IMG/VR virus record: IMGVR_UViG_3300046785_000125
Coordinates: 1-42,944 of that record
DNA from: a virus
Direction: 5' to 3' (one strand)
Length of the DNA: 42,944 nucleotides
The notes under the pieces: generated by a model
The model's database searches: none
What the model was told of the DNA's origin: nothing
The model's input: only the letters and a program-made list of their open reading frames with translations
Made by a program: the position numbers and the translations under genes
Shown here: positions 13,401 through 22,003 of the stretch, one piece after another
Layout: each line of letters begins with the position of its first letter
Numbering within the stretch: the stretch's first letter is position 1

Positions 13401-16400
13401 ATTTTATTTTTATATATTTCATCTCTAGTAGCTTCTTCACCATATATTTCACTGCCTTTTTTCTTAAAAACTTTTTTACTTGCGTTAGGTTCACCTATGT
13501 AATTGTAATTTGTTAAATCATTTCTATAATGTCTTCCTAATATAAAACCTATTAAAGTTCTATTTTCTGAAAGTTTTTTAGGTAAAAAACTAGCAAATTC
13601 AGCTTGTGTAGTTCTAAAATCTTCAATAGCCTCTAGAGAAAATTTTTGCGTACCCTGTGATTTATCTGATAATTTTACAAATAAATCTTTTGATTTTACA
13701 TTTAAGCCGTGTTCTTGTGCTATAACGCTTGAAACTACACTATCGTCAAGCATTATTTCAATACCTTTTTTTATAGTATTTTCATCTTTAGCAACCTTCA
13801 TTAACTCTTTGACTGTTCCAGACTGAATACCGTTGTATTCTAAAAAGTATTTTAATTTATCTGTGTCAAAAGAAGCTAATCTAGAGCTTGTTGCTGATTT
13901 AATATCAACTAGTATTTGCTCTATATTTGCGTCTACTTTAGGTTTTAATGACTCTATTTTATTTCTAGCAAGCTTATTAGCTAAGTTTTGCGCTACTATT
14001 TTTATATTTGCTTTTATAAACTCTACAGAAGAAGTTTCCATGTATTTTCTAACTGCAGATATAGTTTCTGGAGATATTCTACCTCTAAACTGAGGCTTAA
14101 GTCTAACAACTCCAGTTTGTGATGTTAATCCTTTACTTCTTCCAGAAGGACTAGATATGGCAAAATCTTTTTCAATAAAAGGTTTACCCATTTCGTTGCC
14201 TGACCCTTCTATAACTTTTGTGCTTTTTGCTTTTGGATCTATAAAAGGTTCGTAAAAATACTCTTTAAACAACTTAGCTTTTAACACAGACCTGCCTCTA
14301 ACGTCTTTAGAAACTAGCATTTGAAACTCTGTTGGAACTTCACCAGCTTCAGATCTAGACACATTAAATTCGGGAAGTGTTTTTATGTGTCTTTCTAAAT
14401 TATTACCTTTATCAAAATAGTTTAGAGCTTTTGTCTTATCTGAATAAAATTTAACACCACCTGTTTCACCTGGTTTTAGTTTTTTACCAGTACTTGGGTT
14501 TCCTATAAAATCAACTTCACTAAAGTTTTTATTTGTTCCAACAATTTTAGCAGCTGGAATTCCAGTTATAATCTGCCCAACATCACCAACAAAGTTTTTT
14601 TCTATGTACTCTGGAGTTACGTTTTGCACAATATCTTTGTCTATTTTTAAAACTCTGTCTAGTCTTTCTAGTTCTATAGTTTTTAGATCTCTTGTAGGAT
14701 CTATATCCTTTTGAATTCTTTCTTCAAAACCTTCTGATTCTGTTATAAGTTTATCAGCAGAATCTGTTCCAGCTATTTCTTTAACTGATCCAGTTTCTCC
14801 AGCTTCAACATCTAGGCTTTTAGCTTTAGTTACTTTTAATTTTTCATAAACATCTTGAGCTTTAAATCTAGCAGAACTAAAAGCATATGTTGAAAACTTT
14901 TGAGTAGCGTTGCCGTCTTTATCTTTTTTGGGGTCGTAAAGCTCTATTATTCTGGGCAAGTAAGTAGAAATAAGCTCTTGCTTAGCTTCTTCTCTATCTA
15001 TACCACCTTTTCTAGTATCAAACTTTATAGCTGTTAAAGCTAGCTCTCCAAAAGAATTTTGAAGCTCTTCTGTAGCTTTTTGTTTTTCAGCCGCAGTAGA
15101 TTGTTCATTCTTTATAACATCAACAAGATCTTCGTTGGTTCTACCTGATTCAAGAACTTTTGTAGTTTTTTGTTTTTCATCTTTTGGTTTTGTAGTTGTA
15201 ACGCTAGTTCTTTTAGATTTATCTATTATATTTCTTTTTTGTTGTTCGTAATCGTCAAAATCTATTATACCATCTAAATATTTATCTTCAAGCTCTTCTA
15301 GCTTTGTCTCTATATCTAAACTTGATTTTTTACCTGAAAGAAGTTCGTTTATTTCAGCAACATTACTTTCAAACTCTAAAGATTCTTTATTAGTAAGCTC
15401 GCCTTTGTCACTTAATTCATTTTGTCTAGCTTCTAGCTGACCAAGTCTATTAACAGTGCTTTGGCCTTTTATATCACCAACCCTAGCTTTTTCTGATACA
15501 CTAAATATTTGTTCGTAACCGTTAGGTCCTTTTATCATTAAACCACCTAAAGAAGCCCATGTTCTTTGAATATTAGAACCTTTAGCTAAATTAGCTATTA
15601 TATTTAACAGTTGCTCTGGCGTGTCTACCTGTAGTTTTAAATCTGAATTTTTATTAAATAAACTGTTTAATTTGTTTTTTATATTACCATAAACATTATT
15701 TCTTATAAGACCATCACCTCCTTTTCCAAGAAGTTCTACTAACTGCATTAAGTACTCTTCTTCGAAAGTTTCACTACTTTGTCTGTTTTTATATTTTTCT
15801 TGTATTTCTCTAAAAATATCTCTACCAATATTCTTTTTAACAAGAGGCTCTATAAATTTTCTTATTTTTTGTAGACTTTCTTTAGAATTTAATCCGTATA
15901 TTTCAGCAAAGACATGCCCTATTTCATGAGGTATAATTCCACTTTGGTATTTTCTTGCATCTACTACTATATCATATTTAGTACCGCCTTTTCCGTCTGA
16001 CGTAGGTATATATTCAGCGTTTTTGCCGTTTAAACCTCTGCCGTCCATTTGTATTTTAAGACTTATATTTAAGTTCTTTCCGGTTTCTTTTTTATATTTT
16101 TCTACTATGTTATTGTAATCTGTTTGAGCTTGTTTAGCTAGCAACTCTGGTGTTACTTCTATAGCTGCAATTTCAGCTGCAACTATATAGTCATTCGCCA
16201 TGTTCCAAGCTGCTTTATAAGCCTCTAAGTCTTTAGCTATTTTTACATCTTTTGGATTTGCTCCGTTTTCTTTTATGATAGCTTCTGCATTTTTTCTAGC
16301 TTCAGCTCTCATCGACTTAGCATTATTAAGAGTTTGAGTAATATTTTTAAGTTTAGCGTGCGGATAACCTAAAGCTAAACCCGTTATAAAATGACCTAAC

Positions 16401-19054
16401 AATCTTCTAGAAACACTGTTTTCACCAAACATAGGTAGTTGCGAAAAATTTTCTTCAAAATAAGTTTTAAAATCTTCGCCTCCTGTAAAATCTTCTGCTA
16501 CAGCTTCTAAAGCACCTGCCATTTCAGAAGCTGGTACTAAAGATAAACCAGACTTAAAAGGCTTAAAAACCAACTCATTTAACCTATGATAAGCAGTTCC
16601 TTTAAAAAAGCTACCACCTAATATTTTTTTAAAAGCTACGTTTGTTATTCTACTAGCTGGTATAAAAGCCATACCGGTTTCAAAACCTCCATCACCAAAA
16701 ATAGCTTCCATTTTAATACCTTCTATAACAGAAGAAATACCAAGCTCATATCCCCTGTCTAAAACATTTCCGCCTTTTTTAATAATAGAACCTGATTTAT
16801 TTAACTTTGACTGAGATTTAACAAAGTTTTGAACTGTTTTACTACCTATGGCGGCTTGTCTTCCACTAGCCATTCTATAACCTGCAGAAGCGGCTTTAGC
16901 TTGAACTTCAGCGTATGATATAGGTTTTTGTATCATTTTTCCAAGCTTAGGACTATATACGTTTTTAAAGTATTTTCCATTTTTTAAAACCAATCCTAGT
17001 CTAGTTAAACCAGTAATATTTGATAATCCTCCTGTAACAACATTAGCAATTCCAAATTCAATAGCTAATCTAGGGGCCGCTGACAAAGTCTCTCCTACAA
17101 ACTCTTTACTTGTTTGTTTGAAGTTTTGTATTTGACTTTCGGTAAAATTTATATTAGCTTCTTGACCTATTTCTTCTATAGCAGTCAAAACCTCAGAAGA
17201 GGTTGGATCCCAATTAGATTCTATTTTTTCTTTTGATGTAAAAGAAGCAGCAACTCCTCTACCAAAAGTTGTAAAAAACCCAGTTCTTTGTATGTCTTTT
17301 GGATCTATATTTGCTAAGTAAACAAAATCAAAAGCTTGTTTTTCAGATTTTAAATTTAAATATCTTTGAGTTAACTCTTTTATATTTTTTTCATCAAAAA
17401 TTTCATAAACTGTGTCTTTATCACTTTCTTTTATGTCTGTAGGGACTGCTTTCAAACCATCTCCAAAGTCTTTCATCATAAAGCCTTTGCTAGATATATA
17501 AATATCTACTAAATCTCTAATAGTTAAGTTTTTAAACTCATTAGCGTTCATGTCATATTTACGCTTTAAAGCATTTAACCAACCTTCTGCCAATATAGGA
17601 TTATCTCTTGTATCTGAAACGTTTACTTTTTTATTTAATATCTTATTTAAATTATCTGTTTCTTTTCTATGTAACCCATATGCAACTTCTAGAGAACCAA
17701 AATCAGTTTCTTTCATTGTTAAAAGTTGATCTATAACAGATTTTACGTTGTTAGTTATGTTTATTGTATTATCAGAATCTACAGATCCTTTTTCTTTACT
17801 AACATACTTAGTGTCTATGTTAAGAAAAAATCCAGCGTCTTTTCCAAGAAATTCATTTATTAAAGAGTTAGATACTTTTTTTAAATTTTTAAGTTTTAAT
17901 TCAAGACTTTGTCTATTATTATCAGTATATGGAGTGTTTTTAAGTTGATTAGAAATTTGTATTATATTATCATTTAATTCACCTAACTGTTTTAAATCCT
18001 TATCTAAAAGATTTATACCGTTTTTTCTAGCTCTTTCAAAATACTCTTCAACACTAATATCTTTGTTCTCTATATAGTTAGAAAAATTTTCTAATTCAAC
18101 TTGTTGATTTTCTTCTTGTTGTTGAAAAAGAAACTGGTCAACAGCATTATTCATTAATATATCTTGTTGGTAATCTGTAATACCTGTAACTTCACTTGCT
18201 TTAGTTCCTCTAAAACCATATTGATTATCTAAAAAAGTTATTTCAAAAAGAGGATCTTCGCCTAAATTTTTATTATATTCATTAAAACTATTTAATGCAA
18301 CTTGTTTTATTTCTTTTATCGTTTCAAGTCTTGTTTCTTCGTTTTCTAGACCATCTCTGTAGCTGTTAGGGCCTTGGTTTATTAAAGACTTAACTCTACT
18401 TAAAAATTGGTTTCTATATTTTTTATTATCTTTGAAAGCTTGTAAATCTTCATCTTTAGAGTTTTCTTTTAACCAATTGTTTAGATTTTCAAACTTAGCA
18501 AAACCTGTAGTAACATTAAAAGAAGTACTTTGCCCGTTAGGAGATTTTATAAATATAGTTGATGGAGTGTTTCTTACTTCAAAGCCATCTTTTTCTAAAA
18601 TGTTTTTATAATAATCAACTATGCTGTTAGCACTATTAGAACTCGTAAGATCTATGTCATTTGAAAGATCTATAATAGTGTCTTTATAAACTAGGCTTTG
18701 TTTAGGTATTTTTACTTTTTCTTTTTTAACGTATACAGGCCTAGAACTTTGAACTTTATTACCAGATATATCTGTGTCTAGTTGATCTTGAATAGCTTGA
18801 AATCCAAAAGGATCATCGCCTGTGAAGGCCGAAGAACCATCTACCGAACCTGAAACCGTACTCGGTGCTATATTTTTCTGCGACGACGCAACTGCACCCG
18901 GTACATCGTCCTTGCTCTTTACTTCTCTAGGTGTAACAGCTTCTAACCCGTTTTTAGAAATAATTTCATTTATTGTTGTTCCTCTTTTTTTAGCTAACTT
19001 AATTAGCTGATCTTCTGAAATTACTTTACCATTTTTTAGTTTATAATCTGGCAT
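10436..19054 (-). CDS. Giant internal virion (ejection) protein with zinc-peptidase and sigma-70-like segments
   Basis: A 2872-aa protein in the place of T7 gp16, last of the three ejection-type genes. The N-terminal about 40 residues form a small charged module (YKLKNGKVISEDQLIKLAKK), followed by a Ser/Gly/Ala linker. A metallopeptidase motif HEIGH (1043-1047) has acidic candidates for a third zinc ligand at 1098-1100. Residues about 1328-1450 resemble sigma-70 region 2 (YDP at 1373, FSTYAF at 1387, SLD at 1413). The middle is rich in Lys and helical. The C-terminal third has hydrophobic, possibly membrane-active segments (GSVGAVMFFNT; FAQNVLFNALQQALFAVAFG near 2670). T7-type ejection proteins form a conduit across the envelope during DNA entry; the same role is inferred here. 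The lytic transglycosylase domain of T7 gp16 is not seen. Confidence 0.85.
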   Translation of the reverse strand: MPDYKLKNGKVISEDQLIKLAKKRGTTINEIISKNGLEAVTPREVKSKDDVPGAVASSQKNIAPSTVSGSVDGSSAFTGDDPFGFQAIQDQLDTDISGNKVQSSRPVYVKKEKVKIPKQSLVYKDTIIDLSNDIDLTSSNSANSIVDYYKNILEKDGFEVRNTPSTIFIKSPNGQSTSFNVTTGFAKFENLNNWLKENSKDEDLQAFKDNKKYRNQFLSRVKSLINQGPNSYRDGLENEETRLETIKEIKQVALNSFNEYNKNLGEDPLFEITFLDNQYGFRGTKASEVTGITDYQQDILMNNAVDQFLFQQQEENQQVELENFSNYIENKDISVEEYFERARKNGINLLDKDLKQLGELNDNIIQISNQLKNTPYTDNNRQSLELKLKNLKKVSNSLINEFLGKDAGFFLNIDTKYVSKEKGSVDSDNTINITNNVKSVIDQLLTMKETDFGSLEVAYGLHRKETDNLNKILNKKVNVSDTRDNPILAEGWLNALKRKYDMNANEFKNLTIRDLVDIYISSKGFMMKDFGDGLKAVPTDIKESDKDTVYEIFDEKNIKELTQRYLNLKSEKQAFDFVYLANIDPKDIQRTGFFTTFGRGVAASFTSKEKIESNWDPTSSEVLTAIEEIGQEANINFTESQIQNFKQTSKEFVGETLSAAPRLAIEFGIANVVTGGLSNITGLTRLGLVLKNGKYFKNVYSPKLGKMIQKPISYAEVQAKAASAGYRMASGRQAAIGSKTVQNFVKSQSKLNKSGSIIKKGGNVLDRGYELGISSVIEGIKMEAIFGDGGFETGMAFIPASRITNVAFKKILGGSFFKGTAYHRLNELVFKPFKSGLSLVPASEMAGALEAVAEDFTGGEDFKTYFEENFSQLPMFGENSVSRRLLGHFITGLALGYPHAKLKNITQTLNNAKSMRAEARKNAEAIIKENGANPKDVKIAKDLEAYKAAWNMANDYIVAAEIAAIEVTPELLAKQAQTDYNNIVEKYKKETGKNLNISLKIQMDGRGLNGKNAEYIPTSDGKGGTKYDIVVDARKYQSGIIPHEIGHVFAEIYGLNSKESLQKIRKFIEPLVKKNIGRDIFREIQEKYKNRQSSETFEEEYLMQLVELLGKGGDGLIRNNVYGNIKNKLNSLFNKNSDLKLQVDTPEQLLNIIANLAKGSNIQRTWASLGGLMIKGPNGYEQIFSVSEKARVGDIKGQSTVNRLGQLEARQNELSDKGELTNKESLEFESNVAEINELLSGKKSSLDIETKLEELEDKYLDGIIDFDDYEQQKRNIIDKSKRTSVTTTKPKDEKQKTTKVLESGRTNEDLVDVIKNEQSTAAEKQKATEELQNSFGELALTAIKFDTRKGGIDREEAKQELISTYLPRIIELYDPKKDKDGNATQKFSTYAFSSARFKAQDVYEKLKVTKAKSLDVEAGETGSVKEIAGTDSADKLITESEGFEERIQKDIDPTRDLKTIELERLDRVLKIDKDIVQNVTPEYIEKNFVGDVGQIITGIPAAKIVGTNKNFSEVDFIGNPSTGKKLKPGETGGVKFYSDKTKALNYFDKGNNLERHIKTLPEFNVSRSEAGEVPTEFQMLVSKDVRGRSVLKAKLFKEYFYEPFIDPKAKSTKVIEGSGNEMGKPFIEKDFAISSPSGRSKGLTSQTGVVRLKPQFRGRISPETISAVRKYMETSSVEFIKANIKIVAQNLANKLARNKIESLKPKVDANIEQILVDIKSATSSRLASFDTDKLKYFLEYNGIQSGTVKELMKVAKDENTIKKGIEIMLDDSVVSSVIAQEHGLNVKSKDLFVKLSDKSQGTQKFSLEAIEDFRTTQAEFASFLPKKLSENRTLIGFILGRHYRNDLTNYNYIGEPNASKKVFKKKGSEIYGEEATRDEIYKNKIHTDLLNIYLDSQVDTSLYSKNTKDLIKQLKEKIGDKKLQAISSSRNKTLRKNLKGVSSLKQKEIIKKAATDKKNNDARSIALNLINSLKIDFVNSTPKGSKERLAALRYMVQLAGSTSSIHYGEKALAKIVGGVTGRGEYYLEHLDTATQSTGIKALDNILLNKNTFIESRAMLVPKSFRKILDSSMASSTSVGILRLLAPGVRSKIKSGQVFIVNNKNKLVDFKNYVENPNTWVLDDALAVDKVVRDAKFSIDLERNLEDMKKFDVFEMRDVVSSALFEVSDYFKLNFEQKKAVQQEMVNHNLTFFKDGTKASIDINKEFNDIIERKTGISSSSEISPVRAQLMGKGKGRFDFFIAPGAEDFLGLLYKTVGKGKQGDKDLAFYKRNLIDPYARGVDAITKERRSITKDYKIIKEQLGIVPKNLRKELGTTGFTKEQGIRTYIWAKQGMDIPGLSKGDFKTILQEFNKNPDLIKFANKLIQINKGDAYAKPSNNWLTGSITTDLLEGLNTTKRSKYLQKWQDNVDILFSEQNLNKLQAAYGIKYRKALENMLLRMKTGRNRTYGTDTYTARLSDWLNGSVGAVMFFNTRSAVLQTLSATNFINLSDNNIFKAGKAFANQPQYWKDFKDLFNSDFLVDRRSGLKINVNEADIANMAKKGGVRGVINGLLKFGFTPTQLADSFAIASGGATFYRNRIKTYEKQKDVDGNLLYTKQEAANKAFKDFRELAEVSQQSSRPDMISQQQAGPLGRLVLAFANTPSQYARIIKKAALDLKNGRGDAKSNISKIVYYTFAQNVLFNALQQALFAVAFGDDEGVTDDKTINMANGMANSLLRGMGMYGAITSGVKDAAIKIYTEGKKDRPEYEKAATALLNISPPLSSKYRKIAGGLKEFSFTSMSDIIEKGFSIDNPAISGTLRITEGVTNIPVDRLLTKVENINAALQEDVEYWERVSLLLGWQDWQLGMKEEKQTKKKKTNKFRRSRLKKVKF
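14705..15073 (-). other. Sigma-70 region-2-like domain inside the giant ejection protein
   Basis: Residues about 1328-1450 of the 2872-aa protein. Reading N to C: a helix ELALTAIKFDTRKGG, an acidic helix (DREEAKQELISTYLPRIIEL), then YDPKK, a short loop, QKFSTYAFSSARFKAQDVYE, and after a short gap SLDVEAGETGSVKEI. Sigma factors read FDP-x-x-G, FSTYA, a helix, then SLD-x-P-x-G in the same order and at similar spacing. The core-binding and promoter-melting helices would lie here. No clear region 4 helix-turn-helix was recognised. Assignment is by pattern reading only. Confidence 0.6.
15725..16102 (-). other. Zincin (HEIGH) metallopeptidase domain inside the giant ejection protein
   Basis: Residues about 985-1110. 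A strand-rich lead (KYDIVVDARKY) precedes GIIPHEIGHVFAEIYG, which carries the zinc-binding HExxH motif. About 50 residues further on, an acidic helix EEEYLMQL could give the third ligand, as in gluzincin-type peptidases. Metallopeptidase domains of this style are known in large multi-domain 'polyvalent' phage proteins that enter the host with DNA. The target could be a host envelope or defence protein, or the phage's own ejection proteins. Confidence 0.7.
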
Positions 19055-19076
19055 AATATATACTTATTAAATTTTA

Positions 19077-20489
19077 TTATTCTAAAGAATCATCTAGTTC
19101 ATCGTCACTTAGATATATGTAGTTTTCTGGACTATCATTATCTGGATTAGGATTAACAGTTACAACTTGAGGTACTAGAGAATTTACATATTCTACTATT
19201 TCGTTTCTAGATTCTGTCTTCTCGCCTACTGTATAACCTTGAGCATTACTCAACCTTACAGCTAAGTTCTTAAGTTGATTTTCATTTTCTATATTAAAGC
19301 TTTCAGTTTCACCATCTCCAAGATCTAATTCAATAAAACTTCCATTAACAACTCTTTGTTGGCCCGGTCCTAAAATTCTATCTATTGTACCATTAGGATC
19401 ATCTATTAAATTGTTAACTAAATTTATTGCGTTGTTTTTAACAGTTTTGTCTTTTTCCTTTGGCTTTTTTCGTTTTGCGTATTTTCTTTTAATTTTTTCT
19501 CTAAGTTCAGTTTTTAACTCTGTCTCAAATAGCTCCGCTTTTAATTTATCTTCATCTTCTTTTGTTTTTATTGCATAGCTATTATTAGCAACATCAACAA
19601 ATCCATTTGTTAATCTACTAATAACTTGCTCTCTTAAATTTGCAGAGTTTTCAATGTCAAAAAGATTTTCAAAACCTAAAGCACCGGCGTTTTTAGCTAA
19701 GTTTTCACCTATTAATATATCTAAAAACAAACTACTATCAACACCAGGTATGGCATCGTCTTTAACTATCATAGCCGCTATTTCAGGAGTTATTACAGCT
19801 TTAAGATCATTATAATATTCTTTTTTTTCTAGCTCAGTTAAAGGTCTTTTAAGCTTTTTAATTTCTTTTATTGTTTGTTTTATTTGATTACCAACAATTA
19901 TAGCTTTTTCTTTTTTTGCTAAAACTGGAGCTTCTGTTAAATCACCCCAAGTAGCGTTTCCAGTTTCATAGTCTATTTTTATGTTTCCAGTATAATAATC
20001 ATTAGCTTGTTTTATTTTGTCGCCGTTAATTAATGAAAATTCATTATTTTTTAAAGAATCAGCGTAATCAAGTTTGTTTGCTTTGTATGTTTTAAAGTTA
20101 TTTGTTAAGTTAATGAATTTATTGTTTATAGCATTTAACTTGCTAGAAAGCTCCATATAAAGTTCTGGGTTTTCTGAAGCAGAAACTTGAGATAATTGCC
20201 CAGCTATTTCTGAATAATCTTTTTTCCATTGCAAACCGACCTTTGCTACCTCCATTTGTTCTAACTGCGTTAACCCCGCTATATCGACATCTTCTAAACC
20301 TTCAAGATACTTAATCATTTTAGTGTCTTCAGCTTGCTTTTTTTCTTTTTCTTCTAGTAACTTAAGCTTAGCCATTTCCATCAAAGGTTCAAAAGTAGAG
20401 TCAAATCCTTGTGAAAACGATCCAAAATAATCTACTACTGGTCCTGCGGCCGTAGCTGCGCCTTGTATTAATGCTGTATTTATTGCCAT
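19077..20489 (-). CDS. Internal virion protein (T7 gp15-position), 470 aa
   Basis: Unrecognised by sequence family, but placed exactly between the Ala/Gln-rich small ejection protein and the giant one, the position of T7 gp15. It opens with a short hydrophobic, Ala/Gly-rich segment (INTALIQGAATAAGPVVDYFG), then becomes long charged helices (LLEEKEKKQAEDTKMIKYLEGL; KTEDEDKLKAELFETELKTEL) with a Lys/Arg-rich patch (KRKYAKRKKPKEKDK) and an acidic C-terminus (SDDELDDSLE). This fits a helical core-forming ejection protein. The gene is separated from the next one by only 22 bases. Confidence 0.65.
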   Translation of the reverse strand: MAINTALIQGAATAAGPVVDYFGSFSQGFDSTFEPLMEMAKLKLLEEKEKKQAEDTKMIKYLEGLEDVDIAGLTQLEQMEVAKVGLQWKKDYSEIAGQLSQVSASENPELYMELSSKLNAINNKFINLTNNFKTYKANKLDYADSLKNNEFSLINGDKIKQANDYYTGNIKIDYETGNATWGDLTEAPVLAKKEKAIIVGNQIKQTIKEIKKLKRPLTELEKKEYYNDLKAVITPEIAAMIVKDDAIPGVDSSLFLDILIGENLAKNAGALGFENLFDIENSANLREQVISRLTNGFVDVANNSYAIKTKEDEDKLKAELFETELKTELREKIKRKYAKRKKPKEKDKTVKNNAINLVNNLIDDPNGTIDRILGPGQQRVVNGSFIELDLGDGETESFNIENENQLKNLAVRLSNAQGYTVGEKTESRNEIVEYVNSLVPQVVTVNPNPDNDSPENYIYLSDDELDDSLE

Positions 20490-20499
20490 AGTTTGTTAT

Positions 20500-21114
20500 T
20501 TAAAAAATTGCATCGCCACTTCCAGCAACTGCACCTCCAATAGCGCCAATTCCTCCTACTATAGATTGAGTGGCTGCTGCTCTAGCTTGTTTAGCGGCTC
20601 CTAACCTTTGCTGTGACATGCCTAACAATGTACCTGTTTTATCATATTCAAGTTGTCTCGCTTGCGTAGCACCTTGCGCTTCTAGCTCTTGAAGTCTTTG
20701 CCCTGCTTGAGCTTGTAAAATTTGGTTTTGCTGTTCTTGAGCGCCTATTGAAGCTGATGCTTGTTGAGCTGCTTGCATTTGTTGACCAGCTAAAGACTGT
20801 GCTAACGCCGCTATACCTGATCCTCCAGCAGCGCCTTGTAAGCCAGTCATAGTGTTAGCTAAAGCTTGTTGTTGGGCTTGCTGAGCAAACTGAGCTTGTT
20901 GCTGGTTAACAGTTAAATCTTCCATTGTATTTTGCATGCCGGAATATAGGTTTGAAGTATCTAAAGCTTCATATTGAGATTTTCTCATATTCATTTCTCT
21001 TTGAGCAGCTTTTTCTTCTCGCTTTCTTTTGCGGCTACCTATGATACCTCCGGCTATACCGGCTACACCTTTTATTGCTCCTCCAACAAGGGCTGCTGTG
21101 CCAATTCCTGCCAT
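20500..21114 (-). CDS. Small ejection protein (T7 gp14-like), Ala/Gln-rich, 204 aa
   Basis: The sequence begins with a Gly/Ala-rich hydrophobic segment (GTAALVGGAIKGVAGIAGGIIG), then a basic stretch (SRKRKREEKAAQREM), a long Gln/Ala-rich helical region (about 70-180), and closes with another Gly/Ala hydrophobic segment (SIVGGIGAIGGAVAGSG). This two-ended hydrophobic, Gln/Ala-rich layout is typical of podovirus ejection proteins such as T7 gp14 and P22 gp7, which insert in the host envelope. It overlaps the upstream cupin-like gene by 43 bases. Family name by layout and gene order, not by close sequence match. Confidence 0.75.
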   Translation of the reverse strand: MAGIGTAALVGGAIKGVAGIAGGIIGSRKRKREEKAAQREMNMRKSQYEALDTSNLYSGMQNTMEDLTVNQQQAQFAQQAQQQALANTMTGLQGAAGGSGIAALAQSLAGQQMQAAQQASASIGAQEQQNQILQAQAGQRLQELEAQGATQARQLEYDKTGTLLGMSQQRLGAAKQARAAATQSIVGGIGAIGGAVAGSGDAIF

Positions 21115-21662
21115 AACTTTTTATTTTTTTCTATTATTTCTTTTGGTAATTCTTTATAGTCATTAGTATATACATCTAGTTCCGCTTCTTCAAAGCTTTT
21201 AGCTTCAGTCTTATATACGCAAGCCCAATGACAATCTTTATGTATATATAAAACTCTTTGGGTTCCTTGTTTTGTGTGTATAACATGAGGCCCTTTTATT
21301 CTTACAACCTCACCATTATCAGCTAAATAAGAAAGTTCACCTTTTAATAAAAAAGATGGATGGTTTTGCTTGTGAACCATACTTATAACTAGATGACCTT
21401 TAGGCATGAATATTTGCCTAGTGTACATACCGTTTTCAATATGTTGAATTAAAGGGTATGTTTCTTTCATTTCTTTTGATTGCTTAGTTCCAGCCTTATG
21501 GTGAACAGCGCCTTCTACGTTATTTAAAACTTGTTTTTCAAGTTCTAATATTTTTTCCCAAAGTATACCTCTTGTTTCAGGTACATTTTTTAAAATTTCT
21601 TTTAAAGGATTTTTTTTATAAATAACGCTTTTTTTATTTGATTTAATTTTATTTTTTGACAT
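21072..21662 (-). CDS. Cupin-like protein within the virion gene block
   Basis: A 196-aa protein with a basic N-terminal tail (SKNKIKSNKKSVIYKKN), a helical part, and a beta-rich core from about residue 78 to 152. The core reads TRQIFMPKGHLVISMVHKQNH, then PSFLLKGELSYLADNGEVV, then GPHVIHTKQGTQRVLYIHKD. Spacing of His97, His101, Glu109 and His126 fits cupin motifs 1 and 2, which hold a metal in a beta-barrel. The role is unclear: it may be a metal-binding enzyme or a structural barrel in the virion. The gene lies between beta-rich structural and ejection genes and overlaps the latter by 43 bases. Confidence 0.6.
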   Translation of the reverse strand: MSKNKIKSNKKSVIYKKNPLKEILKNVPETRGILWEKILELEKQVLNNVEGAVHHKAGTKQSKEMKETYPLIQHIENGMYTRQIFMPKGHLVISMVHKQNHPSFLLKGELSYLADNGEVVRIKGPHVIHTKQGTQRVLYIHKDCHWACVYKTEAKSFEEAELDVYTNDYKELPKEIIEKNKKLWQELAQQPLLEEQ

Positions 21663-21679
21663 ATAAATATTATTACATG

Positions 21680-22003
21680 TTATTTACTACTTTCAAACAC
21701 TTCACTGCCTACAGAAAACAATTCCGCGTATGCTGTAGTGTTGTTTCTAAACTGTGCTTCAGCATAGTAGCCCTTTAGTTGACCTATTCTAGCTGCTGGT
21801 GTTTTTTTGAAAAATATAAAATCACTAGTTTGAGGAGGTGTAGAACCTATTACAATATCTATTGTTAAAACTAAATTATTTATATTAGTTATAGTACCTA
21901 GTCTTACTTCGCTGCCTGTAGATACGTCTAAATACCAGGCTTCGTCTCCAGTTTGAAGTGTTACTGGTAAAGGATTTTCGAATGTTAAAGTTAATACTGC
22001 CAT
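21680..22003 (-). CDS. Small virion-associated protein, 107 aa
   Basis: Beta-rich small protein (VLTLTFENPLPVTLQTGD...) with a conserved-looking C-terminal segment, LKGYYAEAQFRNNTTAYAEL followed by FSVGSEVFESSK. I have seen similar endings in small tail-associated proteins of marine phages, but no biochemical function is known to me. It overlaps the stop of the 511-aa protein by one base (TAATG) and is therefore translated with it. Being downstream of the nozzle and beta-sandwich genes, it is probably a tail component or tail accessory factor. Confidence 0.6.
   Translation of the reverse strand: MAVLTLTFENPLPVTLQTGDEAWYLDVSTGSEVRLGTITNINNLVLTIDIVIGSTPPQTSDFIFFKKTPAARIGQLKGYYAEAQFRNNTTAYAELFSVGSEVFESSK

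Noticed and set aside
10436-19054. N4-type virion RNA polymerase in the giant protein
   Set aside because: I looked for the Rx3Kx6YG-type motif B and the surrounding polymerase motifs and saw no convincing set; the sigma-like reading fits better.
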